NCBI GenBank assembly: GCA_002946415.1 | Contig: NJPS01000027.1 | Coordinates: 1-64,000, forward strand | Direction of reading: 5' to 3' | DNA: 64,000 bases | Source: Rutstroemia sp. NJR-2017a BVV2 | Taxonomy: Eukaryota; Ascomycota; Leotiomycetes; Helotiales; Rutstroemiaceae | Made by a program: the position numbers and the translations under genes | Shown: positions 13,788 through 27,163 of the stretch, piece by piece | Layout: each line of letters begins with the position of its first letter | Numbering within the stretch: the stretch's first letter is position 1 | Notes under the pieces: model-generated | What the model was told of the DNA's origin: nothing | Seen by the model: the letters and a program-made list of their open reading frames with translations, nothing else | Database searches by the model: none

Positions 13788-14760
13788 TTGTCTACTATAA
13801 ATACAACTATATCTCTACTAGACTATAATAGTAATATCGTTATAGCTTATAGTAACGCCAACAACAAGGAAAGCAATAGTGATAATAATAAGTTAAAGGA
13901 ATTCAGATTCCAAGAAACCTTGAAAATTATATTACTAGATAAGTATAGTAATAACAGAAGGAAATTGGAAATCTTTCTTTTATAGTTAGGAATATATTTC
14001 AAGTTCAATACTGATAAGTTCGATATTTGAGATACTAAGAATCTCTAGATTATTTCTTATCTAAGAAACAAAATAGCTAAATAGATTAAACCTTTTCTAT
14101 CCAACTATTTCGAGAATAACTATAACCTAGCTATAATAATAGCAACTATTATAATTATATTCGCAAACTATAAAAGATTCTGTAAAGAGATCAAGCAAGT
14201 ATTCGGAGATATCGATATTATAAGAACTATAGAACAATAACTCTTTAGTCTATAACAAACTGGATTTATAATCAACTATATAACAGAATTCCGAAAATAT
14301 AGAAATCAAACTAATTAGGGAATAGTAGTATTACTTAGTTATTATACGAAAAAACTAAAAAGAAATATCAAACTTGAACTATCTCGGAAAGACCCAATTG
14401 ATAATATAAATAATCTGATTGAAGAAACTATTTGTATCGATAATAAAGATTACAAATTTCAAAGAGAAATATACTTTAGTAATATAAACTAATATCCTTA
14501 ATAATATCAATAAAACGAGAAAAGATCAAAGTTCTTTAAGAAATAATATACTAGAGAAGAGATTTATAATAACTTTATATAACTAGATATAATAAACTCA
14601 AAAAACAATCTTTCTTAAAACAAACGAAATTACTGATAAAAATAGAAGTTTTGCTTCGAATATAGATTCCTAGAATACCAAGCAAAAGACTACCGAAAGA
14701 AGTCTTAAAAGATAAAACCTAAATAAACTAACTAGAAAGGAAAGAAATAGTTTAAATCTA
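13788..14760 (+). pseudogene. Degraded gag of family A
   Basis: The first 65 codons from the ATG at 13788 are open (MSTINTTISLLDYNSNIV). The frame then continues through stops with capsid-like segments, such as FCKEIKQVFGDIDIIRTIEQ near 14175 and a charged stretch near 14340-14450. A zinc knuckle closes the region and reads C-x2-Y-x4-Y-x4-Y at 14652-14693, where CCHC proteins have C-x2-C-x4-H-x4-C. Three of the four zinc ligands have become Tyr by TGC to TAC or CAC to TAC changes, the signature of RIP on either strand. No functional Gag is possible. Confidence 0.75.
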
Positions 14761-15559
14761 TAGTAGGATAAGATAATAACTAGACTATATCTAGATACCA
14801 ATTAAGTATAATAAATAGTTATTGGACTACTCAAGAAACGGATTATATATAATTAATATAGATTACTTATTATAAGGATTCTTACTTAATTTATAAAGCA
14901 GATAAAAAAGGAATAGGCTAATATCCAAAAAAGCCTAGTAATAAGAAAACTACTATTTAAGATAAACCTCCAAAGTAGGGAGAGATATAGTTTCTAGAAA
15001 AAATCAGTTATTATAAAATTAGATCTTAGAGATAAAAGGAATTTGCAAACTTACTAAACAATAACAGATTCTAGAACAACTCTCGGAATATCCGAGGTTA
15101 ACTAATTACAGATTACTATTACAAACTAGAACTTGAGATTAGTTCTATTAGAGTATAAAGAGAAACTCGAACTTATTAAGAGTTCAAGGAGTTTCAGCAA
15201 TATAACCTACCAAGTAACAAGAAGGTTTGGGAAGTTATTTATCAATATAGTTACAAGGACCAGCGAAATATACTATTATAGGAATTAATTCAATTATAAA
15301 AGATAGTATTATAGATCTTTAGATATAAAGTACCTATCAAATATATCGATATTCCTATTAGATAAATCTTTAGAATAAGGATCGAAATAAACCTAAGTAT
15401 AATCTAGGAAAATATAATTGATATTTAGAAGAGGTTCTTTGGTTTCATAAAAGATAGTAAATCTAAAGTTATAAACCGAAATCAGAAAAGAATTAATTAG
15501 GAATAACTTATCGAAAATATAAGTAGGAAACTAACTAAGGAACTTAGAGCTATTTTAAG

Positions 15560-18500
15560 ATTGAGATAGATCCTTTGCGAAATATATATAAACAGGTACT
15601 TACTCTAAATAATAGTAGATTTAGGAGCGATAGAGAATTTTATAATATTAGAAATTATAATATCCGCAAAATTATAAATTCTCGAGAAACCAGTTTTATA
15701 TAAGTTCTACCTTATCGATAGATAATTAGCCAAAGAAGATAGATTAGTTTAGTATAAAATATAAGAATTTAAAATATAGCTAGGATAGTATTCTAAATAG
15801 ATAAAAATAGATTTGGTCTTACTAGAAGGATACCAACTAATTTTGGGAATATTATAGTTAAAGAGCTATAATCTATATATCGATTAGATCGTAATAACTA
15901 TATAGTATAATAAGTATAAATATAAGACGAAGTTTATATAGGGTTTTATAAGATTAATATCTAGTTAGGAGCTAAAGGTAATATATTTATCAAAATCAGA
16001 TATCTTAACCTAAGATCTTCTACTAAAGGATATACTAGTATAATATTAGAAATATACTGAGATCTTCAAAGAAAGGCTTTATAAAGATACTTTATCAAAA
16101 TACCAGTTTTGGGATTATAAAATAAAATTAGAAGAAAGAAAGGAATTACTATTCTTACCAATTATACTACTATTAGAGGAGAAACTTAGAATACTTCAGA
16201 AATATATTATAGAAAATTTAGTAAAAGGATTTATTAGGAAATCCTATTTACTTATAAATATACCAATCTTCTTTATATCTAAATTCTATAATACAAAATT
16301 AAAACTAGTTATCGATTATCGAAAACTAAATACTATTACTATTAAAGACTGATATATATTATTATTAGCTAGTAAGCTATAAAATCGAATCAGGAAAGCT
16401 AAATACTTTACCAAGTTGGATTAGTATATAGGATTCAACCTAATCCGAATCAAGAAAGGAGATAAATAGAAAATAGTATTTTATATATAATATAAATACT
16501 ATAAATACCAAGTTATATTCTTCGGGCTTACTAATATATCTACAATATATATATATTTAGTTAACAACTTATTAAGAAAATATCTTGATAACTACTATAT
16601 AGTATACTTAAACAATATCTTAATCTTTACCAAAACTCTTAAGGAGTATATCAAGATTATATAGAAAATATTATAGGTTCTGATAGATATAGATATTCTA
16701 TTTAAACCTTCGAAGTACGAATTCTATATTATCAGAACCGAGTTCTTAGGATATATTATTAGGATTTACAAATTTGAAATAAGCCTAGGAAAAGTAAAAG
16801 AAGTTTTGAAGTAGATATAGTTTACTATAGTTAAAGAAATATAATTATTCTTGAGATTTACAAACTTCTATAAGAGATTTATCAAAAACTATTCAAAAAT
16901 CGTAGTACTTTTTATAGAGTTAACTAAGAAGAATATCGAGTATAAATAGAATAGTATAATATAATAGATATTCGAAATTCTCAAATAAGTTTTTATATAG
17001 ATACTAATTCTTATTATCTTCGATCTCAAACAACCAATTATTATTAAGATAGATATATTAGACTATATATTAGATATAGTCCTAAGCTAGCTAGATAAGG
17101 ATAAGAAGCTATAGTTAATAATATATCATTCAAGAAAGCTTTAGCTAGCCAAGCTGAATTATAAGATTTATAATAAAAAGCTTCTAGTAATTATCGATAC
17201 TTTCAGAGAATGAAAAGTTTATCTCAAAAGATCTAAATATATAATCCAAGTCTATTTAGATTACAAGAATTTGGTATACTTTATAACAATCAAAGTTCTA
17301 AATAGATAATAGATACGATAGATAGAAATACTAGCTATATATAATTTCAAGATACTATATATCAAAGGAAATGAAAATACTAGAACCGATATACTTAGTA
17401 GGAAACCGGAATATCTAGAGAATAAAATATATAAATCGTATATTATATTTTGCTAGAACGGAGATTTGTTGGTATTCAACTTAATCTAATTAGCTATAAT
17501 AATATTACTTCGTGATAACTACTTGGAGAAATAAATATAAAGGTACTATAGAAATAATTCTATTACAAAATAAGTACTAGAATAACCAGGTAAAGGATTT
17601 ATAATCAAGGACAAAGTTATATACTTTTATAGAAAGATATATATCTCTTCGACTTTAGCAAAACAATTTACTCAAGAATAATATAAGCTTCTAGCTTATA
17701 GATATCAAAAAATCACTAAGATATTTATAAAGATCAAAGCAAACTTATATTTCTTATAAATAAGAAAGATAATTGAGGAAGTTATTAGAAACTATAATAT
17801 CTATATATAGAATAAAACTTTATAATATACTCTATATAGTTAGTTCAAAACTCTAGATATATCTATTTAGCTATAGAGATCTATTATATAAGACTTTATA
17901 GTTAAACTATTATCTTCAAAGGATCTAATAACAGAAATAATATATAATTCTATCTTAGTTATAGTAGATCGATTAACAAAGTTTGGATATATAATTCTAT
18001 ATAAAGAAAGTAGTATAGCTAAGAATTTAGTCTATATATTTCTAAGAATAGTAGCTAGTATATATAGAGTATTTACCGAAATTATCTTGGACCAAGATAA
18101 ACTCTTTATCTCGAAATTCTAGTAGATATTTATAACCTTATTAGGAATCAAGAGAAAGTTCTCGATAATATTCTATCTATAAATAGATAGTTAAACAGAA
18201 TAATTGAACTAAACTATAGAATAATACTTAAGATATTATATTAATTATAAACAAGATAATTAAGTAGAACTATTATTGTTTATATAATTTATCTATAATA
18301 TTATAGAAGTAGTTACTACAAATATAATACTAGTATATACTAATTTTGGTTTCGAACCCAAAATATATAATATATAGTTATCGGATATAACAAAATCAGA
18401 TATAGTAATAACAAAAATAGAAGATCTTAGGAATCTATATAAATAATTATTATTTGATATCAAATTCATAATATAACAGATAATATACTATTATAATATA

Positions 18501-18960
18501 AAGTATAATATAGAACCAATACTTAAGAAAAGGAATAAAGTTTATCTCTTTAGACGAAATATCAATATAAAAAAACTAAGTAATAAACTGGATTATAAGA
18601 AACTAGGATCCTTCAAAATCGCTAAAGTAGTTAGACTAGTTAACTATTATCTCGAATTACCAAAAACAATAAATATATATTTAGTATTTTATATTTCACT
18701 TCTAGAACTAGTACTATTAGAAATATCAAATATACTTTATACCGAAATTGAACTAGTTAACCCAAATACCGAATACAAAGTTGAAGAAATACTAAATTAA
18801 AAATATATTAGAAAAAAGCTTTATTACTTGATCAAATAAGAAAGATACTTATACTCAGAAAATATATAGGAACCAATCAAGAATCTGAACTACCTATAAG
18901 ATTTGGAGAAATTCTATCTAAGGAATCTTCAGCTTCCAACTAAATAGCTAGTTTAGAATT
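15560..18960 (+). pseudogene. Degraded pol polyprotein of family A (PR-RT-RH-IN-chromodomain)
   Basis: The frame can be followed with stops from the protease (DLGAIENF near 15615) through reverse transcriptase (LKLVIDYRKLNTITIKD near 16290; YLNNILIF near 16605, where both Asp of YLDDI became Asn) to RNase H near 17040-17400. Integrase then reads ILVIVDRLTKFGYIILYKE-like near 17950, followed by a GPY-like segment and a chromodomain ending near 18950 (IRKKLYYLIK). Copy 1 and copy 2 carry different stops, so each was mutated after duplication. No open frame over 80 codons remains. Confidence 0.8.
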
Positions 18961-19564
18961 ATTTATCGAAAAGAGCTCAAAGATCGAAAGATCGATCTCG
19001 AAGAAACTAGATATCTAAGAAATTTATTCGATTTACTTAATTTATTCTCTTTCCAATTTCTCCTTCTCCTCAAATTCCTCTAATATATCAATTATATATA
19101 GATTATATTGTAATATTTTTCCAGTTTTTTCCTTCAGAATCTTTTACTATTTCCTTAAATATATATAATATACGAAAGCTTCTTACTTCTATTAAATAGT
19201 TACTTTTTCTTCAGTTTCAAATTAGACTTCTTCTTGATAAATACTTTTCTACGAAGATACTGAATTACTATATATATTATAAGAAGACCTTCTAGTACTT
19301 TTTATATATTTTCTATACTAATCGGAATCAAGAAGAATATAATACTCAAGATTCTTTGATATATAATAAAAGTACTTTATAGATATTATTTTTCCTTTCT
19401 CTTTGAAATGAAGATATATATTATAATGACTTTTTGCAGATTTGGAAATATACTTAGATATAATAAAGAGAAGAAAAAGAACAAGATATTTATTATAAGT
19501 TTAAATAAGTATTCTATATTATTATAATAAGTATCAAAGTAATATTAGACTAGAAAAGGGATAA

Positions 19565-20114
19565 TATTATAATATATCTAAATAGGAGTTTAAAGACTTT
19601 AGGTTTAAAGGACAATTAATTATTATTTAGTAGAATCGAACTATTATATAGAGATTATATAATAAAGTAGAGTCTAGGTATCTATATCTATAGTATAGAG
19701 ATAGAGAAAAGATATCTACAATTATCGGTATACCTTTGTAAAGAACAATACTATAAGAATAAAGTACCTAAGAATAGATAGATACTAGAGTAATCAATAA
19801 TACCTTTAGTAGAACTTCAAGTAGGGATTATCTAATATCCCAGTAATTCTAGCAATCCTAATACTACTAGGACTAATAGGATTAATAGGATAGTAGAGAA
19901 TAAAAGTCTATATAATTAGATAGTTTTCTTTAGTATATAAAGCTTTATACTTAATAATAATTACTACTTATTTACCTACTATTATAATTACGATCGATTT
20001 CCTATATAACTATTATCAATAATAAACTTATAATAGTATTATTAGTTATTACAATCTCTAGTACTTGAGATTCTGACTATTTCTATATAACTCAGAAGAC
20101 AAATATTCGTAACA
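19565..20114 (+). repeat. Family A 3' LTR of copy 2
   Basis: The 550-bp repeat is colinear with 13147-13696 and keeps the least altered right end of the set, CGTAACA, which fixes the true LTR terminus. Confidence 0.9.
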
Positions 20115-21548
20115 ATAGTAATAATTAGTAATAATCGATATAATATAGATTCTATATTATTAATTTTCTTAACTAGCTATAAATTAATAATTATATTAAT
20201 AATCTTTTTAGAAAATAGTAATAAAACTATATTATTAATTTAATTATTAACTTTATATTTTTTATTAATAAATATAATATATAGAAAGTTCTAATATAGA
20301 AAATTAAAATATTTCAAAATTATTTTAATATTTTATTTAGTTAAAATATTATTTTTATCTATAAAGGTTTTCTTTTGGATTACTAAAAGAAGATATTTAT
20401 AATTTTTGAATATTTATCTATATTTACTTGTTTTTAATTTATCTATCTATTATATATAAGATTGATATAAATATTTAATTTAAATAGAATTATTGATTTT
20501 TTAATATCTATAAAATTATTTTTTTAAGTTTAATCCTTTTTCTTTATTATCTAGATTATTATTAATATAATTTTTTTTTTGAAAACTATTATTCAAACTA
20601 TTTATTTTATTAGTAAATATAAAAATTACTTTATTTTTTAGATTCTTTATATAGATAATAACTAAATTTCCGAAGATAAGATTATATTATTTCAAAGTTA
20701 TAATAAGTTTTCTTAATTAAATATTTGTAATTATTTTATTAAACTAGTTTTTAGTTTATAGAAAGATTATCTTTTTATATATTATTTTAAGAAAAACTAT
20801 AATACTAAAGATTTTATCAATATTAGAGATTTTATAAATAGAGATTTATATAAATACTTTATTTTATTTTAGATATTATTAGTTGAGATCGATTATATTA
20901 TATTTTATTTAATTGAATATATCGAGATATTCGAACTATATTTTATTTAGAATAATTATATCTATTAAAATAAAATATTCTTTAAGAGAAATAATTATTT
21001 TTTTAAAAATAATCTTAGAAAAATTACTTTTTTCGAGGGAAATATCTAATATATATATATTATCTATTATATGAATAATTTATTAATATATTTTCTTAAA
21101 TACTTAATAATAAATATTATAATTGGTTTTGAATTTATAATATTTCTTTTCGAAAATTAAATAAAGATCTTTGATATTATTAAAAATAATTAGTTATAAT
21201 TATATTAATAATATTAACTAATTAATTTTTCTATTTAATTCTAAGATATTATAAATATTATCTTTGATATTAGTTATAATAGTATCTTTAATAGCTTTAA
21301 TATATTTCGAGAATATTTATTTATATTAAATATAATATTTATAATCTTCTCTAGATATAAGTTAAGTTAGAAATAGTATAATAAATAAAATAATAATAAA
21401 CTAATTAATCTATTTCTCGGATTTAGTAAAGTTAACTAAATTCTAAATATTATTAATTTAGCAAATTCGCCGAAATTGGAGATATTATATTAGCTAATCT
21501 ATTTCGATTTATAAACCAATATCTCGATTAACGAATAAACTATATTTA

Positions 21549-22200
21549 TTACTTAATTAATATAATTTCTAACTTAACTAGTTTATTAACTAATAGATAT
21601 AGTTGATATATAAATATAAAGTTATTTATAAATAGATATAGTTTATTCATTAATATCTTAAAATAGATAATATTTATTATATAAATATATACTTTATATA
21701 GTTGATAATCTTTTTCCTTCTATATTATAATCTTTAAATATTATTCTAGTTAATATAACTTTGCTAGTACTTCTCTAGATTATTAATAATTTATCTAGAA
21801 AAATTAAAAATAAGTTTATAGATAATATAGTATTATATACTGAAAAAGTACTAATATCGAAAAAAAGTAATAATAGTAAGATATTTAAAAGATTTAGAAA
21901 AAATAAGTAATAGTATTTATCTACTAAGAAAATATTGATATTGAAGAAAAATAGTAATAATAAAGTAATTCAAAGATTCAAGAAAAGTAAATAATAATAA
22001 ACTAATATTACTAAATAGATATAAAATAAATAGTATTAGTATATAAACTATATTTATTTATAAATAGATTAGTTAAGATATAAATTAAAAATATTTTTAT
22101 ATAGATATAGTCTATTTACAAATAACTTTATATTCAGATATCGATTATATCTATTAGTTAATAAATTAGTTAAGTTAGAAATTATATTAATTAAATAATA
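21549..22200. repeat. Inverted repeat with arms of about 97 bp
   Basis: Positions 21549-21645 are matched by the reverse complement of 22103-22200 with few mismatches. A shared core reads TAATATAATTTCTAACTTAA. Weaker similarity continues outward for roughly another 70-100 bases. The loop is about 460 bp and carries the two-unit tandem repeat. It could be the ends of a small inverted-repeat transposon or two opposed copies of one element. Confidence 0.65.
21843..21996. repeat. Imperfect tandem duplication, about 82-bp period
   Basis: The segments 21843-21915 and 21924-21996 align along their length (AGTAATAATAGTAAGATATT against AGTAATAATAAAGTAATTCA and similar). They are diverged by point changes and small indels. 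The origin is unknown. Confidence 0.5.
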
Positions 22201-25200
22201 GATTAATCTATTAACTAATAAATATAATTTATTTATAAATCCCAAATATTTATCTATAAATTAGAACAAATCTAATTTAGTAACTAATTTAGCTTTATTA
22301 ATATTTTTAGATATAATAATTTTAGATAGATAAAGTAATAGAATTGATTTAGTATAATAATTATATAAAAAGTAAATAAAATAAATAAAGATATTTATAA
22401 ATAGTAGTAATTATATATAATAAAAGAATTTTGCTAAATCGGATTTATAACTATTATATTATAAATTCCTTATAATCAAATTATAAAGAGAGAAATTAAG
22501 ATAATAGAATCAATTAATTATTTTCTATCTAATAATCTTTTCGCAAATATTTATATCTAATTAATAATTACTATATTCTCCGAATTTGGAAAAAAAAAGA
22601 AGATTTTTATCTTAAAATAATTTATCAAATTAGTATTTCTAAATTATAGTTTATAGCTTTTATAACTTGGAAAGTATAATTATTTAGATTAGATTATTAA
22701 CTAACTCGATTAGTTAATATAATCTATTTATATTTAGTTTTATTAACTTTACTATTTATTTCTATAACAATTTTTTTTAACTTTACTTTACTTTATTACT
22801 TTATTTTAGTTTTCTTAAAAGTAAATACTAATATTATTTTCTTTTTTAAAAATATATAAATTTTTTATATTATCTTCTTATTTACTATCTAATTAATTTC
22901 TTCTATTAGAACTATATTTAGTTTTATAAATATAACTTTATCTTTTATTATAAATAATATTTTATATTCTTTTTAAGTTAATAAACTATTCTTAATTATA
23001 TCTATTTAGATTCTTTTCAATTTCTTATTTAAATTATTTCTTTTTTCTTTTTTAAATTCCGCAAATATTTCTTTTATATATTTATAAAATATTTACTTTC
23101 TATTTTAATTATTTTATCTTTTTACTAGTTCTTGAATTATATTCTATATTTTCTTTTTCTCTTCTATAAATTTAAATTTTGTAAAAATCTTATTTATAAT
23201 CTTAGTTTTTCTTTTCTTATTATTTTCTATATATATTTTATCTATATTAATAAACTTGAAATTACTATTATTCTTATAACTAATATTATATCAAATTATA
23301 ATTTATTAATTTATAGATTTGTTAAGTTCTTTAGTTTAATATTGGAATTAATTACTATTTTTGATTAGATTTTGAATTTATATAATTATTTATAAAAGTA
23401 ATATATTAAATAACTTTAGAAAGAAAAGAAATATATAATTTATTAAACAAAATAATTAATTGAAAATAAATAATATATAAATATTATAAAATAAAAAATT
23501 TATAGAAACTAATAAAATAAAATAAAGAAATAATAATAGAATAAAATATAATCTCGATATTTAAATTTAAAGAAGATAGAAATATAAATTTATTTAATAT
23601 TTCTATAAAGATAGATAATATTTTTCTAATATTTTATAATAGTTACTAAATAATTTAGAAAATATTAAACTAGATAATATTAATAATTAAAAATATTTAT
23701 CAGAATTCGAAATTAATAAAAAGTTTATTATTAAAGAATTTATTAATTTATTTTGAAGATATTCTGATTATTTTATATCAAAAGAAAATTAAATTTTATA
23801 TTACTTTTTTAAGAAACTAGATTAACTATTTATAGAAATAATTATAAACTTAGTTTAAACTAGTTAGAAACTTAAATATATATTAAGAAATTTGAAAAAT
23901 ATATTAATAATAATATTATATAAACTTAGAAAACTAAGTTATAAATACATAAAAATCTAATAACTAATTATATTATTAAGTATATTGAGAAAGCTAATTG
24001 AAAAAATTATAATTTAGAAGATTTATAATATAGTTAAATAATATAATTTATTATTAGATAAATAAATAAAAGTAAGAATATAAAGAAATATAAATATAAT
24101 ATTAAATCTATTTATCTCGATAATCAAATTAATTTAAATAAATAAAAGATAAATAATAATATTATTTATACTAAATATAATAAAAATATTTAATATAGTT
24201 ATTTATTTATATCTAATAATAGTAATCTAGAAACTTAGTTTCCTTTAATAAATTAATAAATAAATAATAAACTTTCTAAATAATAGAATTATATATTTTT
24301 TATTTGTTAATAAGATATTAAAAAAGTTTTTATTATAAATAAAGATATCTCAAAAATTATTATTCTTATTAATACTTTTCCTATTTTATAATATAAAATT
24401 TATTCAGATATATTTATTTCTAAAGTAAGGATTATATATAAAAATATTTATTGATAATATATATTTAATTATAATTAGCTTGAATATAAAGATTAATTAT
24501 AATAAATTTATAAATATATATTAGAAGATCTTAGAATATATTTAGTATTATAGAATATATTTTATATTAGCAAAGTATAAATTTATTCACTTTATAAAAA
24601 TATAGAATAGATTTAACTTAATAATTATAATTTAGTTCGAATAAAGAATAAAATATATCTTATTATCGAATATATAGATATTTAGTATTTAACTCGATAT
24701 TAAATTTAATTAGAAAATATATATAAAAATAATTTAAGAAAAAAATATTAAAATATTAATTATATTTAATAAACTTAACTAAATAATTTAGAATTTAATA
24801 TTATACTAAATATAAATCTTATATATAATATATATATATATTATATTAATATATAGAATAGAAATATAATATAAATCTAGAAAAAAAGATATAATTAAAT
24901 AAGAACTCGAATAAATATAAATAATATATTTATAAAAGATTACTAAAATATATCGAATTATATCTAATTAAAAAGTAAAAATAGAAATAATTATTTCTTT
25001 AATCAATATATATTATAATAAGAAATTTAGAAAATTCTTCGAATATTAGAAAGATATTTTTATTTAATAAATCTATTAAGGATAATATTTATAAATTTAG
25101 AAAAGAAGAAATAGTATATAGAAAATAAAATAGAAATTACTAAATATCTTTATTAAATAAATTAACTAAATAGAAATATTTAAGTTAAAAAAGTAAATAT

Positions 25201-25446
25201 AAAAAAAGTAATAAATAAAAAATATAACGAAATAATATAATATAATAATAAAAAGCTCGATATTAGATAAAAACAAATTTAAATTATATAAAGATTTTAG
25301 CAAAATAGAAAATATAATATTTATCTAAAACAAAATAAAATAGATAAACTATATATATTTCTTGAATATATAAAATATATTAGATTATAAATCTCTAATT
25401 TATATATATTATAATACTAGTATAGAAATAATTAAATATATTTTTT

Positions 25447-25790
25447 TATATTATAATACTAAATAAATAAGAAAATAATAATAAAAAAGAATAACTATTA
25501 TTAAGTTATTTGATAATTTAGAATAAATATAATAAATAACTAAATAATTAATTTAAAATAGATAATTTAAATATTTCAAATTTATTAATAGATTATAATA
25601 TAAGTAATATAATTATAAAAGATAAAAATAGAATAAATATATAAAAATAAGAAATATAAAATAATATAATTAATAGTTTTATCTAGAGAGATTTTATTAA
25701 TATAATTAATTATTTAGATTAAACTCTTTTATAATTAATATTATATATATTAGTTAGTAAATTAGAAATAATAAATAAATAAATTATTAT
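25447..25790. repeat. Dispersed repeat C, copy 1
   Basis: This AT-rich segment of about 345 bp begins TATATTATAATACTAAATAA and is repeated in direct orientation at 38739-39085. It ends in a short AAAT run that is expanded in the other copy. The parent element is not identified. Confidence 0.6.
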
Positions 25791-26821
25791 AATTATATAC
25801 TGTTTGATAAATTATTTTTATTAATAAATTCACTTTCATAATATAAATAATAATAAACTTATTATATATATAGAAAAATAAATAATCTGAAAAAAGAAAT
25901 AATATTAGAAAAAAAGAATTCTTTATATTTTTCTTTATTTTCTTGAATTTATTTATTTTTAGTTAAAATAATATTAAAGATTTTATTTTAAAATCTTTGT
26001 TTTTATAATAATATTATATTAAATCAATATTTTTGAAAATACTTTTGAAGATAGATATATAAATAAAGAATATATAAAAAGGAAAAATAGAATTTTAAAA
26101 GTTGATATTTAATATATATTATATATAAGTTTAAAAAGAATATATAAAGAGCTTTTTAATTTTATAATAATAATAATTATTATTTCAATAATTTGAATAT
26201 AATTAGTTATAAGTAAAATAGAAGAATAAAAAAGATCGAAAATAAATTTATAATTAAAACTTATTTATCTAAATAATATTGGTATAATGTATTATATAAA
26301 TATATAATATATATAAACCAAAAAAGAAAAAGTTATTAATATCAGAATATTAGTATTTCAACTAAATAATAACTATATAAGTTATTATATTTTATATATA
26401 AAATATAATTTATCAAAATAATTATATATATTTTAGATTACTATATATCTATTTATATATTTATATATATCAAAGTTAGAATATTAGAAAATATTAAAAA
26501 GAACTTCGAAATATATATATTATATATTATAAATAAGTTATTATATAGCTAATTAGTTATAAAAAATAAAAGAATTTTATTTATTAATATAAACTAATTA
26601 TTATATATTTAATCTAATATCCTAAGTAAATATTAATATAAATTTATATAACTTTATTAAATTCTTCTTTTTTTAAATATATTATTTTTATTAGAAAATT
26701 CAATTAATATCTTTTTATTTATTATTAGATTTAGAATATATTTATATTTCTAATCAAAGATTAATATTTAGTATTTATAATAATTATATATCTTTTTATT
26801 TATATTAGTTATCAATCTATT

Positions 26822-27163
26822 TATTATAAATTATAAAATCTAAAGATTTTAGATTTAGTTATATTAAATAATAATAGAATTTTAGATAGAAATAGAATTA
26901 TATAGAATTATGGATATTTAATATAAATAGATTATATATAATAATATATAATTTAATATAATCTAATAGAATATAAAGATCTATATAAATAGATAGTTTC
27001 TTTAATATATAAAGTTTTATATTTAATTCAAATAATAATTTATTATCTAATTATTATTATTTTAACTTTCTTATTATTTAATCTTTTATTTATAAGTTAT
27101 AATATATAATATTATATCTTTATATCGATTTCTATATAATATAAATTAAGTAAAATATAATAT
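26822..27163 (+). repeat. Family B LTR (5' LTR of copy 1)
   Basis: The 342-bp repeat starts TATTATAAATTATAAAATCT and ends AAATATAATA. It matches 38422-38728 in the same orientation and 31969-32316 and 37558-37904 in reverse. Confidence 0.75.

Larger units (their letters stand above)
13147..20114 (+). mobile_element. Full-length RIP-degraded Ty3/gypsy retrotransposon, family A copy 2
   Basis: Two directly repeated LTRs of exactly 550 bp bound a 5.87-kb interior. From 5' to 3' the interior reads as degraded gag (from 13788), a zinc-knuckle remnant (14652-14693), an aspartic protease remnant near 15615 (VDLGAIENFII for the D-S/T-G-A motif), reverse transcriptase (about 16110-16900), RNase H, integrase (about 17880-18320) and a chromodomain-like C-terminus (about 18770-18950). 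This order is diagnostic of Ty3/gypsy chromoviruses, which use the chromodomain to target heterochromatin. Five-base flanks (actat on the left, atagt on the right) are not a clear target-site duplication, so origin by a single insertion is not proven. Stops throughout mean the element is inactive. Confidence 0.9.
20115..26821. other. Unclassified AT-rich, RIP-like block
   Basis: The block is extremely AT-rich, with no open frame above 80 codons. It contains an inverted repeat (21549-21645 with 22103-22200), an imperfect two-unit tandem repeat between those arms (21843-21996) and, at 25447-25790, a segment repeated at 38739-39085. Weakly coding plus-strand frames rich in Tyr, Ile and Asn run between 23.6 and 25.3 kb and might be an old transposon protein, but I cannot assign a family. 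No LTR pair is visible. Confidence 0.4.

Noticed and set aside
23132..23368. 78-codon frame of almost only Ile, Leu, Phe, Tyr and Asn
   Set aside because: The composition is what AT-rich DNA gives by chance; it looks like a membrane protein only because of base bias.
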